Assembly (NCBI GenBank): GCA_004143945.1
Contig: SEHB01000007.1
Span: forward strand, 1-64,000
Direction: 5' to 3'
DNA from: Lysobacteraceae bacterium
GTDB lineage: Bacteria; Pseudomonadota; Gammaproteobacteria; Xanthomonadales; Rhodanobacteraceae
DNA length: 64,000 bases
Shown: positions 38,493 to 50,000 of the stretch, in pieces
Numbering within the stretch: the first letter of the stretch is position 1
Layout: each line of letters begins with the position of its first letter
Program-made: the position numbers and the translations under genes
Notes under the pieces: generated by a model
The model's input: the letters and a program-made list of their open reading frames with translations, nothing else
What the model was told of the DNA's origin: nothing
The model's database searches: none

Positions 38493-40880
38493 ATGGGCGG
38501 GAGATCGAATTCATGGCGCGCGAACGCAGCATGCGTGCGCGCGGCGCTGCGCTTCGCCGGCCTCGCGTTCGCTTTCGCATTCGCGGCGGCCAGTGGTGCG
38601 CAGGCGCAGGACTACATGGCGCGGCAGGTAATCACGGCGGTCGCCAGCGGCGAAGGCGCGCAGCATGGGCTGTTCGGCTGGGATGTCGCAATCGATGGCG
38701 ACCTGGCGGTCGCCTGTGATGCGCGGCTGGATGGATCGCCCGCGCGCGTGCGCACCTGGCGACGTTCGGGGCAGGCCTGGCAACGCCTGCCTGCGCATGA
38801 CGTCGTGCTCTACGGCGACAGCGGATGCCGGATCGCACTCGCCGATGGCACGCTCGCGATCACCCAGTACGGCTCCACCGCACCCTCGCGCGGGTACATC
38901 AACGTGTTCGCGTGGACGGACGAGGGGTGGGACCAGGAATACGGCGTATCGACGACCGCCGACTTCTACGATGCGATCGCGACCAGCGGCAGCATCGTGG
39001 CCGTCGGCGCGCCGTTGCACGACGGTGCAGCCGGTGACAACACCGGTCGCGTGCGCGTCCTGCGACGCTCCGGCAGCGGCAGCTGGACGTCGTCGTTCAT
39101 CAACCCGCCGACGGCGCAGGAAGACGCGTACTTCGGTCAGTCGGTCGCGATCGTGGCCGGCGCGATCGCGGTCGGCGCCCCGGCCATGGATGTCGACGAT
39201 GGCGGCACGCTGCGCGCTGACGCAGGCGCGGCCTATGTGTTCGAACTCACGATCGACACCTGGAACCTCGCGGCATCGCTGACCGAGCCCGGCGGCGATA
39301 TCGGGGCGGGGCACCGCTTCGGCAGTGCGGTCGCGATCAGCGGCCTCGATCCGAGCACGCCGGATCGCCTGCTGGTGAGCGCCCCGTCGAACGCGGACGT
39401 CGCGCATGCGGGCATCGTGCGCGCGTATGCACGCGCCGCCGGCAGCTGGACCGAGGCGTTCTCGTTCGGCCAGTCCGGTTCGCCCGTCGACGACCAGTTC
39501 GGCTGCTCGCTCGCGATGGACGGCGCGTGGGCGGTGATCGGCGCCTGCTCGAACAGCAGCGTCGCCGCGAACGCCGGCGCGCTGCGCGTCGCGCGCTTCA
39601 ACGACGACTTCGAGGGCGTCGCGTCCTGGTCGCAACGCACCGATCCGGGTGGCGTCGCGAACGACTACTTCGGCGGCCGCGTCGGCATCGATCGGGACGG
39701 CCCTGCCGTGATCGCCGGCAACCCGGCCGCCAACCTGCATGGCAACGCGTCCCAGGGCGTCGTGCTGACGAGCGTGGGCACGACCGGCGACGTGCCCCCG
39801 CTCGCGCGCAGCTTCGAACTCGGCCAGGGCCTCACCGGCGCGCGCGCATCGCAGTTCGCCGTCGACGGCGACGCGATCGCGATCGGCGCATCGGGCGAGG
39901 ATGTCGGCCTGCAGCAGCAGCGTGGCGCGGCCTACGTCTACCGTCGTGGCACCGGCGGTTACCTGTTCGAAGCTCGCGTGCTCGCCCCCGACGGCATGGC
40001 GGGGGACCAGTTCGGCGCGACGATCGCGCTGCAGGGCGACCGCTTGCTCGTCGGCGCACCCGGGCGTGCGAGCCAGGGCGAGCCGCAGGCCGGCGCGGTC
40101 TACGCGTTCCGGCGCGTTTCGGGGACCTGGACGCTCGAGGCGCAATGGGTGCCGGCCGATCCGGGTTACGAGACCACGTTCGGCTTCACGCTCGCGCTCG
40201 ACGGGTCGACCGCGATGGTCGGCGAATTCGGCGAGAACACCAGCGTCTTCGAACGCTCGACCGAGGGCACGTGGAGCCTCGTGCAGGCGCTGCCCTATCG
40301 CGCGTGGTCGCTCGCGATGCGCGGCGACCGCGCGTTCCTCGGCGACCCCAATGCCGCGGACGGCGTCGGCAGTGTCGCGTTCTATCGCCGTGAGAACGGA
40401 TGGTGGGAGCCGCAGGGCACGCTTGCGGGGACCACGGCGGACCAGGGCTTCGGCCGCGGCGTCGATGCGGATGGCGACGTCATCGCCGTCGCGAGTTCCG
40501 TCGCAGCGGTGCCGGTGCTGCTGTACCAGCGCTCCGGCGAGACCTGGTTGCCGTCGGCGAGCCTGCTGCCCGAGGACGTCACCGCCGACACGATCTGCTC
40601 GCGTGTCGCGCTGCGCGCGTCCACCTTGCTGCTCGGCTGCAACGAGCCCGGATACGAGGGCGCGGTCTACGTGCTCGAGAAGGCGTCCGGCGCCTGGAGC
40701 CAGGTGCAGAAGCTGACCCTGCCAAGCCCGGTCGAACTCGACGTGTTCGGCAACCCCCTCGCGATCGCACCGGGCGGCTGGCTGTTCGCGGGTTCGTTCG
40801 GTCGCGACCTGGACTTCATCGACCAGGGCGCGGTCTACGCCTTCGCGGGCGATCGGCTGTTCCGCGACGGTTTCGACTAG
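38493..40880 (+). CDS. Secreted FG-GAP (integrin-alpha-like) propeller protein with C-terminal LFRDGFD
   Basis: The 795-residue product has a hydrophobic export signal (FAGLAFAFAFAAASGAQAQ) and about ten FG-GAP-like repeats, each with a GxxFGxxxAxxGxxxxVGAP pattern, for example GLFGWDVAIDGDLAVAC, YFGQSVAIVAGAIAVGAP, HRFGSAVAIS, DQFGCSLAMDGAWAVIG, DQFGATIALQGDRLLVGAP and TFGFTLALDGSTAMVG. This predicts one or more extracellular beta-propellers. It ends YAFAGDRLFRDGFD, the same [IL]F-x-DGF tail as other secreted proteins in this window. The start is uncertain: ATG 38493, or GTG 38535, which would give a tidier signal peptide. Confidence 0.85.
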   Translation: MGGRSNSWRANAACVRAALRFAGLAFAFAFAAASGAQAQDYMARQVITAVASGEGAQHGLFGWDVAIDGDLAVACDARLDGSPARVRTWRRSGQAWQRLPAHDVVLYGDSGCRIALADGTLAITQYGSTAPSRGYINVFAWTDEGWDQEYGVSTTADFYDAIATSGSIVAVGAPLHDGAAGDNTGRVRVLRRSGSGSWTSSFINPPTAQEDAYFGQSVAIVAGAIAVGAPAMDVDDGGTLRADAGAAYVFELTIDTWNLAASLTEPGGDIGAGHRFGSAVAISGLDPSTPDRLLVSAPSNADVAHAGIVRAYARAAGSWTEAFSFGQSGSPVDDQFGCSLAMDGAWAVIGACSNSSVAANAGALRVARFNDDFEGVASWSQRTDPGGVANDYFGGRVGIDRDGPAVIAGNPAANLHGNASQGVVLTSVGTTGDVPPLARSFELGQGLTGARASQFAVDGDAIAIGASGEDVGLQQQRGAAYVYRRGTGGYLFEARVLAPDGMAGDQFGATIALQGDRLLVGAPGRASQGEPQAGAVYAFRRVSGTWTLEAQWVPADPGYETTFGFTLALDGSTAMVGEFGENTSVFERSTEGTWSLVQALPYRAWSLAMRGDRAFLGDPNAADGVGSVAFYRRENGWWEPQGTLAGTTADQGFGRGVDADGDVIAVASSVAAVPVLLYQRSGETWLPSASLLPEDVTADTICSRVALRASTLLLGCNEPGYEGAVYVLEKASGAWSQVQKLTLPSPVELDVFGNPLAIAPGGWLFAGSFGRDLDFIDQGAVYAFAGDRLFRDGFD

Positions 40881-41079
40881 CCGGCGGCGCCTTCGCGGGC
40901 TCCCGCCGAGCTTGCGCGCGCCGGCGGTGCGCGACGCAGGCCGTGCGGGTCGTGGTCGCGCCGTCGCGCCGCGGGTTACGCAGAACACGGTATTCGGGTT
41001 ATCGTCGGCGCTCCGGGGTGGCAGGCTTCGATTGCGGCGGTAAGCCGCATCCGCGTGCGACCGTTGCTGCGCATCGCCG

Positions 41080-42477
41080 ATGACCGAACCTGTCGATTCA
41101 CACCCATCCTCCGATGCGAGGGCGCCGGCACCTCGACCGGGCTGGCTCTGGCGCGCCCCGGTAGCCGATCCGGTCGACCGGCGAAATGCGCCGATGCTGC
41201 AGGTCGTCCTGCTCCTGCTCGGCACGTTGCCGCCCCTGATGTGGGCCTATCGCGCGCTCGCGGCCGACATCCCGTGGCGCCCGGGCGAACTCGAGAGCCT
41301 CGCGATGAGCCTGCTCGTCAGTGCCACCGCGCTGGCCGGTGTCCTGTTGATCCGACGCGGTCGCCTGCAGTGGGCGATCCGGCAGATGCTCGTCGTCATC
41401 GCCGTCACCGTGATCGCCGGATACGCGCTGCACGGTTTCGATGCGGGCCGCTACGAGCAGCCTCTGCTGGTGGTGTGGATCGTCCTCGCCGGGTTGATGG
41501 TCGGGCGGCGCGCGTTGTGGTTGATGTTCGGCGCCATCGTGGTCGCGTTCACCGTCGGCACGTTCTCCGATGCGCGCACGAGCACCGATCCGATCGATAC
41601 CGGGTTCAACCTCGCGATGAACGGCGTCATCCACGCGGTGATGTTCCTGCTGATCGCGGTGGTGGTCGACCGCAGCGTGACCGCGCTGCGCGAGACCCTC
41701 GCCGACGCCACGCTGCGCGGGGACGAGCTCGCGCTCGCGAACCGGCGTCTGGAAGCCGAAATGGCCGAGCGCGAGCGCGTGCAGGAACAGTTGATCCACG
41801 CACGGAAGGTCGAAGCGGTCGGTCGTCTAGCGGGCGGCATCGCGCACGATTTCAACCACCTGCTCGCGCTGATACTGGGCTACGCGGAGAAGGGCAGGGC
41901 ATCGTCGGCACCCGCGGACCTTCGCGAGGCGCTGACCGGCATCGAGGCGGCGGGTCGACGCGCGAGCGCCGTGACGCGCAAGCTGCTGAACTTCAGCCGC
42001 CAGGACGAGACGCGCGCGCAGCATTTCGACGCCGGCGACGCGCTGCGCGATCTTGGTCCGATGCTGCGCCAGGCGATGCATCCCGGCGTGCGGATCGGTT
42101 TCGACATCGCCGACGAGCCGTTGCCGATCGTGTTCGATCGCGCGCAGTTCGACCTCGTCGCGCTCAATCTCGCATCGAACGCGAACCACGCGATGCCGGA
42201 GGGCGGGCGTTTTGACCTGGCCGCGCGGCGCGATGGCGATGATATCTCGCTCGCGTTCGCGGATGATGGCGTCGGCATGAGCGACGAAGTCCGCGCGCGC
42301 GTGTTCGAACCCTTCTTCTCGACCAAGCCCGCCGGGCAAGGGGTGGGCCTCGGGCTGTCGGTCACGCATGACCTGGTCGTCGCGGCAGGTGGCTGCATCG
42401 AGGTCCACACCGCGCCGGGCCGCACCACGTTCCGCATTCGCCTGCCGCTCGCGCAGGGTGCGATGGCCGATGCTTGA
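41080..42477 (+). CDS. Membrane sensor histidine kinase
   Basis: The 465-residue product has six N-terminal membrane helices (from MLQVVLLLLGTLPPLMWAY to IHAVMFLLIAVVVDRS) with almost no periplasmic loops, so it probably senses a membrane or intramembrane signal. A coiled coil (RGDELALANRRLEAEMAERERVQEQLIHAR), the phosphoacceptor box VGRLAGGIAHDFNHLLALILG (His in AHDFNH) and a HATPase domain (NLASNANHAMPEGG, FADDGVGMSDEV, FFSTKPAGQGVGLGLS) follow. The HDFNHLL type belongs to the HisKA class often seen with hybrid kinases, but no receiver is fused here. The response regulator start overlaps its last codons, so they form a pair. Confidence 0.92.
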   Translation: MTEPVDSHPSSDARAPAPRPGWLWRAPVADPVDRRNAPMLQVVLLLLGTLPPLMWAYRALAADIPWRPGELESLAMSLLVSATALAGVLLIRRGRLQWAIRQMLVVIAVTVIAGYALHGFDAGRYEQPLLVVWIVLAGLMVGRRALWLMFGAIVVAFTVGTFSDARTSTDPIDTGFNLAMNGVIHAVMFLLIAVVVDRSVTALRETLADATLRGDELALANRRLEAEMAERERVQEQLIHARKVEAVGRLAGGIAHDFNHLLALILGYAEKGRASSAPADLREALTGIEAAGRRASAVTRKLLNFSRQDETRAQHFDAGDALRDLGPMLRQAMHPGVRIGFDIADEPLPIVFDRAQFDLVALNLASNANHAMPEGGRFDLAARRDGDDISLAFADDGVGMSDEVRARVFEPFFSTKPAGQGVGLGLSVTHDLVVAAGGCIEVHTAPGRTTFRIRLPLAQGAMADA

Positions 42478-43222
42478 TCGGCGAGCCGCAGGGCGAGATG
42501 TTCGCGATCCGCTGGGCGAGGCGCCGCGCATCGCGGTGCTCGAGGACGACGACGCGCTGCGCGACGACATCCTGTTGCCCGCGTTCGCTGCACGCGGCTT
42601 CGCCGCCGAGGGCTTCGCGCGGGCCGCCGACCTGTACCGGCGCATGGTCTCCGCGTCGTTCGACGTGGCCGTCGTCGACATCGGTCTCCCCGACGAGGAC
42701 GGGCTGTCGGTCGCGCGCAACCTGCGCGCCGGGTCGGCGCTCGGCATCGTGGTGTTGACGGGAACCGGCGGGACGGCCGAACGCATGCGCGCATTGGACG
42801 AAGTCGCGGATGCCTGGCTGTCCAAGCCGATCGAGACCGGCGTCGTCGTGGCCACCGTCGGTAGCGTGCTCCGGCGCGTACGCATGCCGCCCGCGGCCGC
42901 CGGAGCCGAGTTCGAGCGACCCTGCTGGCGGCTCGCGGCGGGCCAATGGCGACTGCTCGCGCCATCCGGGCGCTCGGTCGACCTCAACCGTGCGGAACGC
43001 TGCGTGCTGGCCTTCCTGTTCGCTGCGAATGGCGAGCCGGTCGCGCGCGAGCGACTGATCGAGGAACTGGGCGAGCCGCTGCACGAATTCGACCCGCACC
43101 GCCTCGACATGCTCGTCCACCGCCTGCGACGCAAGGTCGCGGAAGAAGCGGCAGAGGAGCTCCCGCTGCGCGCCGTGCGCGGCCTCGGCTACGTGTTCGT
43201 CGCGGACGACGCCGGCGCCTGA
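42470..43222 (+). CDS. Response regulator with winged-helix DNA-binding domain (OmpR/PhoB type)
   Basis: The 250-residue product has a receiver domain (PRIAVLEDDDALRDDILL, phospho-acceptor Asp in VAVVDIGLPDEDG, IVVLTGTGG, Lys in DAWLSKPIE) and a C-terminal winged helix (CWRLAAGQWRLLAPSGRSVDLNRAERCVLAFLFAANGEPVARERLIEELG, then LDMLVHRLRRKV and LRAVRGLGYVFV). The Glu-rich loop and RGLGYVF end are typical of the PhoB-like class. It starts within the last codons of the kinase gene, with an eight-base overlap. A hairpin 77 bases downstream may end the operon. The neighbouring DUF11 giant gene is a candidate target. Confidence 0.92.
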   Translation: MLDRRAAGRDVRDPLGEAPRIAVLEDDDALRDDILLPAFAARGFAAEGFARAADLYRRMVSASFDVAVVDIGLPDEDGLSVARNLRAGSALGIVVLTGTGGTAERMRALDEVADAWLSKPIETGVVVATVGSVLRRVRMPPAAAGAEFERPCWRLAAGQWRLLAPSGRSVDLNRAERCVLAFLFAANGEPVARERLIEELGEPLHEFDPHRLDMLVHRLRRKVAEEAAEELPLRAVRGLGYVFVADDAGA

Positions 43223-43298
43223 CCACGCGCTCGCGTGCGGCGACGCTGCGGCGCGATCGCCTGCAAATCGATCTCCCCTCGCGCCCATAGCGGGCGGG

Positions 43299-43321
43299 CG
43301 ATGACTTTCGGTGAGTCATCG
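43299..43321 (+). terminator. Terminator-like hairpin after the two-component operon
   Basis: CGATGACT-ttcggtg-AGTCATCG has perfect 8-base arms. No T-run follows, so it may instead be a protein-binding palindrome or part of a Rho-dependent end. Confidence 0.4.
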
Positions 43322-43479
43322 CAAGTCGCCGTGCGTGCTCGAGCGCATCGCGTTTCCTGCCCTCGCCGCCGGTGGATGCATCGATCCACGAGCTGGATGG
43401 CCAAGAGGAGACGTCAGTCGCATGGGAGTGCCGGCCTCCCCGAGGCGGGCCGCAGGGATGCACCAGGTCTGCATCGTGG

Positions 43480-43779
43480 ATGACTGATGCGCTCCTGCTC
43501 GAGCTGGCCAGCGGCTCCGCGCTCGCGGAAGGCACGCGCACGCTGCATCCGGCCGGCGCCACCGGCGAACGCGGCGTGATGGACGTGAGCGACTCGTCCT
43601 CGAACCACTCGCTGAGTGAGGGTGGGGTCCTCACGGTTGCGAGGGAGTTTCCCTCAGCGCGTCCACGCAGCAACGACGGGCCCCTGACGCATTCAATCGC
43701 AAGAACAGCGAGATGGAGCGATGGACAGCTCGGTGCGGGGGGACAAGGCGTGAGCATTCGTGAAGTTTGCAATAGGTAG
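43480..43779 (+). pseudogene. Truncated copy of the DUF11 protein N-terminus
   Basis: The frame from ATG 43480 reads MTDALLLELASGSALAEGTRTLHPAG and continues with the same 25 residues as the start of the mature DUF11 giant (AEGTRTLHPAGATGERGVMD..., to SDSS). It then diverges into unrelated sequence and stops at 43779. The matching DNA is about 74 bases (about 43527-43600 against 44129-44202) with four differences, all silent in this frame. Similarity stops sharply on both sides. This looks like the remains of a second DUF11-type gene or a recombination scar; a functional small peptide cannot be excluded. Confidence 0.6.
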
Positions 43780-44017
43780 CGTGATCTTTTTTTGTCACCG
43801 GCCTGAGTAGACTCGCGGCCCCAAAGATTGCCGTGGCTCCCATCGGGATCGCCGCATGCACGACAAGGCTTTGGCCGCGATATCGGGATTCGGGATATCT
43901 GCGCCGATCGGCGCGCGTGCCGCCTCTCGTGCCATCCATACGAATTCACGCATCGGAATGCGGACGGCGTTCGCGCCGTGGTCGGGACGAACTGAAGATT
44001 TCTCCGGGGAGGCTGCA

Positions 44018-47000
44018 ATGCCGTTGAACACGATCGCCGTACACGACTCGGCAAACCGCTGGCTCGCCCGCTGGCAGCGCCGCAGCCTGCTCATGCTTGC
44101 CCTGCTCATGTGCGGGCATGCCACCGCGGAAGGCACGCGCACGTTGCATCCGGCCGGCGCGACCGGCGAACGTGGCGTGATGGACGTCAGCGACTCGTCG
44201 TTCTTCGCGAACGTCGCGCGCGGCCGGCAGTTCCTGTACGTGTATGCGCGGGCGGGCGAATACATCCTGCTCGGCTCGCGCAACCGCAGCAACGGCGGCG
44301 ACGCTTTCGTGTACGACCCGCAGTCGTTCGGCACGCCCGGCGACGAGACCGTCCCCGGCACCGCCGACTTCACCTGCAGTTCGCAAGCCGGCCGCGGCAC
44401 GATCGCCGGACGCGCGGCCGAACTCGCGGGGCCCAACAGCGCCGACGGCACGGCCACCGTCACCGATGGCTTCACGCCGTGTTCGTACCTTGCGCCCGTG
44501 ACCGGCCTCTACGGCGTTCGCTTCACCGGCGCGACCAGCGGCGGCCAGACCAACACCGCGTCGATCGCGACGCCGCCGATCCTGTCCGGCAGCCTGGTGT
44601 CCGCCTGGGACGTGACGATCCGCGCGGGCGCGGATTCGCTCACCGACATCAACGGTCGCCTCTTCACCTACGCGTGGACGGTGTATCTGCAGAGCAACGG
44701 ACGCCGGCTCGACAACGACCTCTACTACGTGTCCAGCGACGGCTATCGCTATCGCCAGTCGCTGCGCGGCATCGACCCGAACCGCGCCGCGTTCTACGCC
44801 AATTCCAGCGGCTTCATCGACACCGACGGCGGTCCGCTGTATCGCGATATCCGGGGCAACAACGCCGCCGTGACCGCGGGACCGTCCATCGCCGCGGGCA
44901 TTACCGCACAACGCCCGCAGTACCCGATCTTCTTCAGCGACGTGTCGCCGTCAGGCGCCAACGCGAGCGAAGTCGACCGCGTGCTCACCGCCCTCGCGAT
45001 CCCGCTCGCGCCGTTGCCGCCGCAACTGGGCAGCCCGAGCTTCGTCGGCAACATCGGCGGCAACACCTCGACCGTCTCGAGCGGCGGCGTGTTCACGTTC
45101 ACGACGCTCAATACGCTCACCTACGAGATCGTCATCAGCCGTGACGGCATCGATTTCGATCCGGCGAACGTGCTCAACCGCGTGCTCACCGGCATCGCGC
45201 TGAGCGGCAGCCACACGGTCCTCTGGGACGGCCTCGACAACGATGGAAACGCGTTTCCCGTCGGCGACTACGAGTTCCGCATCGTCGGTCGCAACGGCGA
45301 GATCCATTTCCCGATGATCGACATCGAAGCCAACACGCGCGGTGGCCCGACCCTGACCAAGCTCAACGGCACGCTGCAGGAGGCGACGACCGTCTACTTC
45401 GATGATCGCGGCTACGCCGCTGCGAACGGAACCCTGATCGGGCAGCTCAACGGCCACCTCTGCGGCGCCGGCAGCCTGATCGCGCAGCCGGTGCCGAACC
45501 ACTCGCTGGTGGGCGTGGATTCGGCGGACGCCAACCTCGGCGGCAGCGGCAACTACTATCGTTCGTGGGGTGGGTCGGCGGACAACAACAACGACTGCAC
45601 CAACAACGCGACGCAATACTTCGCGACCGCGAAAGGACTCGACCTCTGGGCGCTGGAGAAGTCGGCCGTCACGGAACTGCCGATCGAGATCGTCGAGCCG
45701 ACCGTCGGCGTCGACGTGGGCACGATGGTCAGCGTCACGCCGGCCGTGCTGCCCGGCGACACCGCGTACGGCAGCTTCGTGTTCACCAACGCGGGCGACC
45801 AGATCGCCACCGGCGTCACCTACGGCGTGGCGCTCGGCAATTCGGCGCAGCCGGTTACCTGCCCGACCGCAGTGAATTTCACCCTCGTTCCCGCCGGCGT
45901 CGTCGCGACGTACAACCCGGCGCCCGCGTGCACGATCACCTTCACCGGCATGCCGGCCACGCTCGCGCCGGGTGAATCGCTGGCCTTCAACTTCGACTAC
46001 GTCGTGCTGCCCGCGAACCCGGGTCCGATTCCCGTCGCCACGACCATCACGGCGGCGAACGAGAACAACGATGTCGCGCCGAACACGGCCAACGCCGAGA
46101 CCGTGGTCGCGCGGCCGGTCATCAACGTCGCCAAGAGCGCGTCCCCGGCGCCGGGTACCGAAGTCGACGTCGGCGACACGATCACCTACACGCTGAGCGC
46201 GACCATCGGGAACGCTCCGTTGACCGCCACGCTGACGCTGACCGATACGCTCGGTGCCGGATTGGCCTTCGGAAGCGTGAGCAGCAGCCATCCCGCCTTC
46301 ACCTGCGGCGGAAACCTCACCTGCACGCTTCCGGCCGGCACCGCGACCGGGACCTACACGGTGGTCTACACCGCGACGGTCGAGCCGTCCGCGGTCGGCA
46401 GCGTCGCCAATAGCGTGGTGCCGAGCGGTGGAGGCAGCGACGACCCGCCGGGCTGCGCGCCCTGCAGCGTGGAGCATCCGCTCGTGCCGCCGCCGGCATT
46501 CCCGTTCTGCCCCGCTGCCGGTGATCCGGCGCAGGTGTTCAATGTCGTCAACGGCGTCCAGATCTACGGTTACACGCCGCCCGGCACGGCGCCCGATGTG
46601 CTGCTGCCGCTGGTGCCGGAGACGATCTCCGGCAACCTCAATGCGCTGATGCTCGACCCGGTGCGCAACCGCCTGCTGCTGATCCAGCGGTCGAGCGGCT
46701 CGGAATCCACGCTGTGGGCCTACGACGCCGCCAACGGCGGCTGGTACGTGGCATTCGGTCCGTTCGCGTCGCCGGACTTCCCGCGCGGCGGATTCAACGC
46801 GGCGGGCACTGGCTATCTGATCGGCGGCGGCACGAGTCCCGAAGTGTGGGAAGTCGTGTCCTCCTCGACGTTCGGTTACACCGTGGCCCAGATCGGCACG
46901 ATGAATTACGACAACGCGCCGACCGACACGGGCTCGGGCGACATCGCGTTCGACGGCAACGGCAGGGCATGGCTGGCAGTCGGCCAGGACATCTACCACC

Positions 47001-50000
47001 TCGACCTTGGTGGCAGCTCGCCGTTCACGGCCGTGCGCCAGACGCGGCCGCTGCTCGGTGGTTCGCCGAGCGCGATCGGCTGGGCCGGCATCGCGTTCGC
47101 GGCGGACGGCACGTTGATCCTTGCCAACAATGCACCGTCGCCGAGTGCCTACTACCAGTACGATCCGGCGACGGGCGTCATCGTGCATCGTGTCGACACC
47201 ACGGCCAATGCCGCGCGCGACCTCGCGTCCTGCGCGTTCCCGGTCCAGCTCGAGCCCGAGCTCTCGATCGTGAAGGTGCTGAGCACGGTGAACGGCGCCC
47301 CGTACCCGCCGCTGGCCGCCGTTTCACCCGGCGACGTCCTGACATATGCCATCACGATCACCAATTCGGGTGGCGCGGTTGCGACGCTGTTCGCCGGTGA
47401 CGTGGTCGAAACGGTTCCCGCCGACACCACGCACGTCGGCGGCGACAGCTTCACCTGCGCGGCCGCGACCGCCGGATCGTCGTGCGGCAACACCTCGGCG
47501 TTCAACCTCGCGGCCGGTGCCAGCAGCGAATTGACCTTCACGGTGCAAGTGAACCCGACGGTCGGTGGTGCGTCGATCGCGAATGCCGTGGCGATCCCGG
47601 GTGATGTCGACTGCGCCGTCGCGCCGAACGACTGCGGGGAAGTGACGCCGGTCGATCCATCGGTGACGCTGTCGAAGACGCTGCAATCGGGAGGACCGAC
47701 CGCCGAGCCCGGCGAGACGCTCACCTATGCGATCACGCTGAGCAATGGCACCGGTACGCCGGCGAGCAACTACGGCGTCACCGACGTGCTCGATCCGAAC
47801 GTGGCGTTCGTGTCGGCCTCCGACGGCGGCAATCATGCCGGCGGGACGGTGAGCTGGAGTGGCCTGACCGTGCCTGCGAACGGCAGCCTCGTGCTCACGG
47901 TGCAGGTGGTGGTCGCCGATCCGTTGCCCGAGGGCGTTTCGCAGATTGTGAACCTCGCCTACGAAACCGGCACGACGCCGCCGGGCTGTCCGCCCGCCGG
48001 CGCCCAGTGCGTCGTCACGCCGACCGCACCCGAGGTCGCACTCGTGAAGGCGCTCGCCGGCGAGAGCGGCAGCGTGGCGGGCGTCGCCGAGCCGGGCGAG
48101 CAGCTCAGCTACACGATCACGCTGAGCAACAGCGGCGGCAGCGATGCGATCGGCTACGGCGTCACCGACGTGCTCGACCCGAACGTCGCATTCGTCAGCG
48201 CCGACAACGGCGGTGCGCTCGTCGCCGGCAACGTCGAGTGGAGCGGCCTGGGCATTCCTTCGGGCGGCAACCTCGTGTTGACCGTCGTCGTCACGGTGGC
48301 CGATCCGCTGCCGAGTGGCGTCGCGCGGATCGCGAACCTCGCCTACGAAACCGGCACGACGCCCCCGGCGTGCCCGCCGATCGGGCCGCAGTGCGTGGTC
48401 GTGCCGACCGAGGCGGCAGTCACGATCACCAAGGCGCTTGCAGGCGAGAGCGGCGCGCGACCCGGCCAGGCCGAGGCAGGTGAACAACTGACCTGGACGA
48501 TCACGCTCGCGAACTCGGGTGGCACGGACGCGACGAACGTCGGCGTCACCGATGCGCTCGACTCGAACACGAGCTTCGTCTCCGCGAGCAACGGCGGAGC
48601 GCATGCAGCAAGCGTCGTGACCTGGAGCGGCCTGGGCGTGCCCGCGGGCGGCAGTCTCGTGCTGACCGTGGTCGCGACGGTGGACGATCCGATTCCCGAC
48701 GGGGTCACGCAGGTCGCGAACCTCGCCTACGAGACCGGCACCACGCCGCCCGCCTGCCCGCCGAGCGGCTCGCAGTGCGTCGTCGTGCCGACCGCGCCGG
48801 ACGTCACGATCGCGAAGGCGGCGAGCGCGCCGGTGCCGACCGGCAATCCAGACGAGTACGCGATCACGTATGTCGTCACCGTCGACAACCGCGGTGGCAG
48901 CACCGGCAACTACGATCTCGCCGACACGCTGAGCTTCAACGGCGCGACGGTCACCGCGATCAGCGCACCGGTGCATGCGACGACGACGGGAGACATCCAG
49001 GACGGTGCGTTGGGCAGCTTCAACCCGCCCGCCGGCGGATCGATCGTCACCAACGAGTCGATCGGCAGCGGCGGCAGCGAGCGCTGGACCTACACCGTGA
49101 CCTATGCGGTCGCCGACGGCGACCTTGCCTCCGACTGTTCGATTCCGAATGGCGGCCTGCGCAACCGTGCCGAGCTCGGCGGCGACTCGGCCGGCGCGCC
49201 GCCCGCGGAAACCTGCAGCGGCGCGCCGAGCGTCGCCATCGTGAAGACCGCGACGGCGCCGGCGCCGACCGGCAACCCGAACGAGTTCACGCTGACCTAC
49301 ACGATCGACATCGCGAACACGGGCTCGCTCGCGGGCGTCTACGACCTCGCCGACACGTTCGTATTCAACGGCGCCAATGTCACCGCAGTCAGCACGCCGA
49401 TGTACAACTCGACCAGCGACGTGCAAGACGGCACGCCCGGCGCGTTCGCGCCACCGAGTGGCGGCACGATCGTGACGGGCGAGGGCATCAGCGCAGGTGG
49501 CGCGGAGAGCTGGAGCTACACCGTGACCTACACGGTGACCGATGCCGGCACCGCGCAGGACTGCGCGGACCCCGCCGGAGGCTTGCGCAACTCCGCGCAA
49601 CTCGGCGGCTCGCTCGCCGGCGAATCGAACACCTGCACCGGCGCGCCTGCCGTGGTGATCGGCAAGAGCGTCAGTGGCCCGGGTGCGACCGGCAATCCGG
49701 GCGAGTACACGCTCGACTACCTCGTCACGGTGCAGAACGACGGCAGCCTCGTCGGCAACTACGACCTCGTCGACACGTTCGCGTTCAGTGGCGTCACGGT
49801 GACATCGGTGAGCGCGATCATCCACGGCGGCGCCGATCCGCTCGCGGGCGTGCTCGGAACGCTGGGCGCGAACGGCGGCGCGATCGTCGGCGACGAGACG
49901 ATCGCCGCAGGCGCGAGCGAAACGTATGCGTACACGGTCACGTTCACGCTGGACGATCTCGCGGCCGTCGGCACCTGCGCCGATGGCGGCGGACTCGTGA

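Larger units (their letters stand above)
43223..44017. other. Gap between the response regulator and the DUF11 gene
   Basis: This 795-base stretch holds the hairpin at 43299-43321, the truncated copy of the DUF11 N-terminus at 43480-43779, and a T-rich tract (CTTTTTTTGTCA, 43786-43797) followed by TAGACT at 43808-43813, a possible -10. The ORF that opens at 43856 lacks a ribosome binding site and is probably leader. A strong GGGGAGG precedes 44018. Confidence 0.5.

Noticed and set aside
43856-44017. Upstream ATG (43856) as the start of the DUF11 protein
   Set aside because: It lacks a ribosome binding site and would bury the signal peptide 54 residues inside. GGGGAGG before 44018 fits better.
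44951-47188. 745-residue minus-strand ORF within the DUF11 gene
   Set aside because: Shadow of the sense coding frame; no motif and no ribosome binding site.
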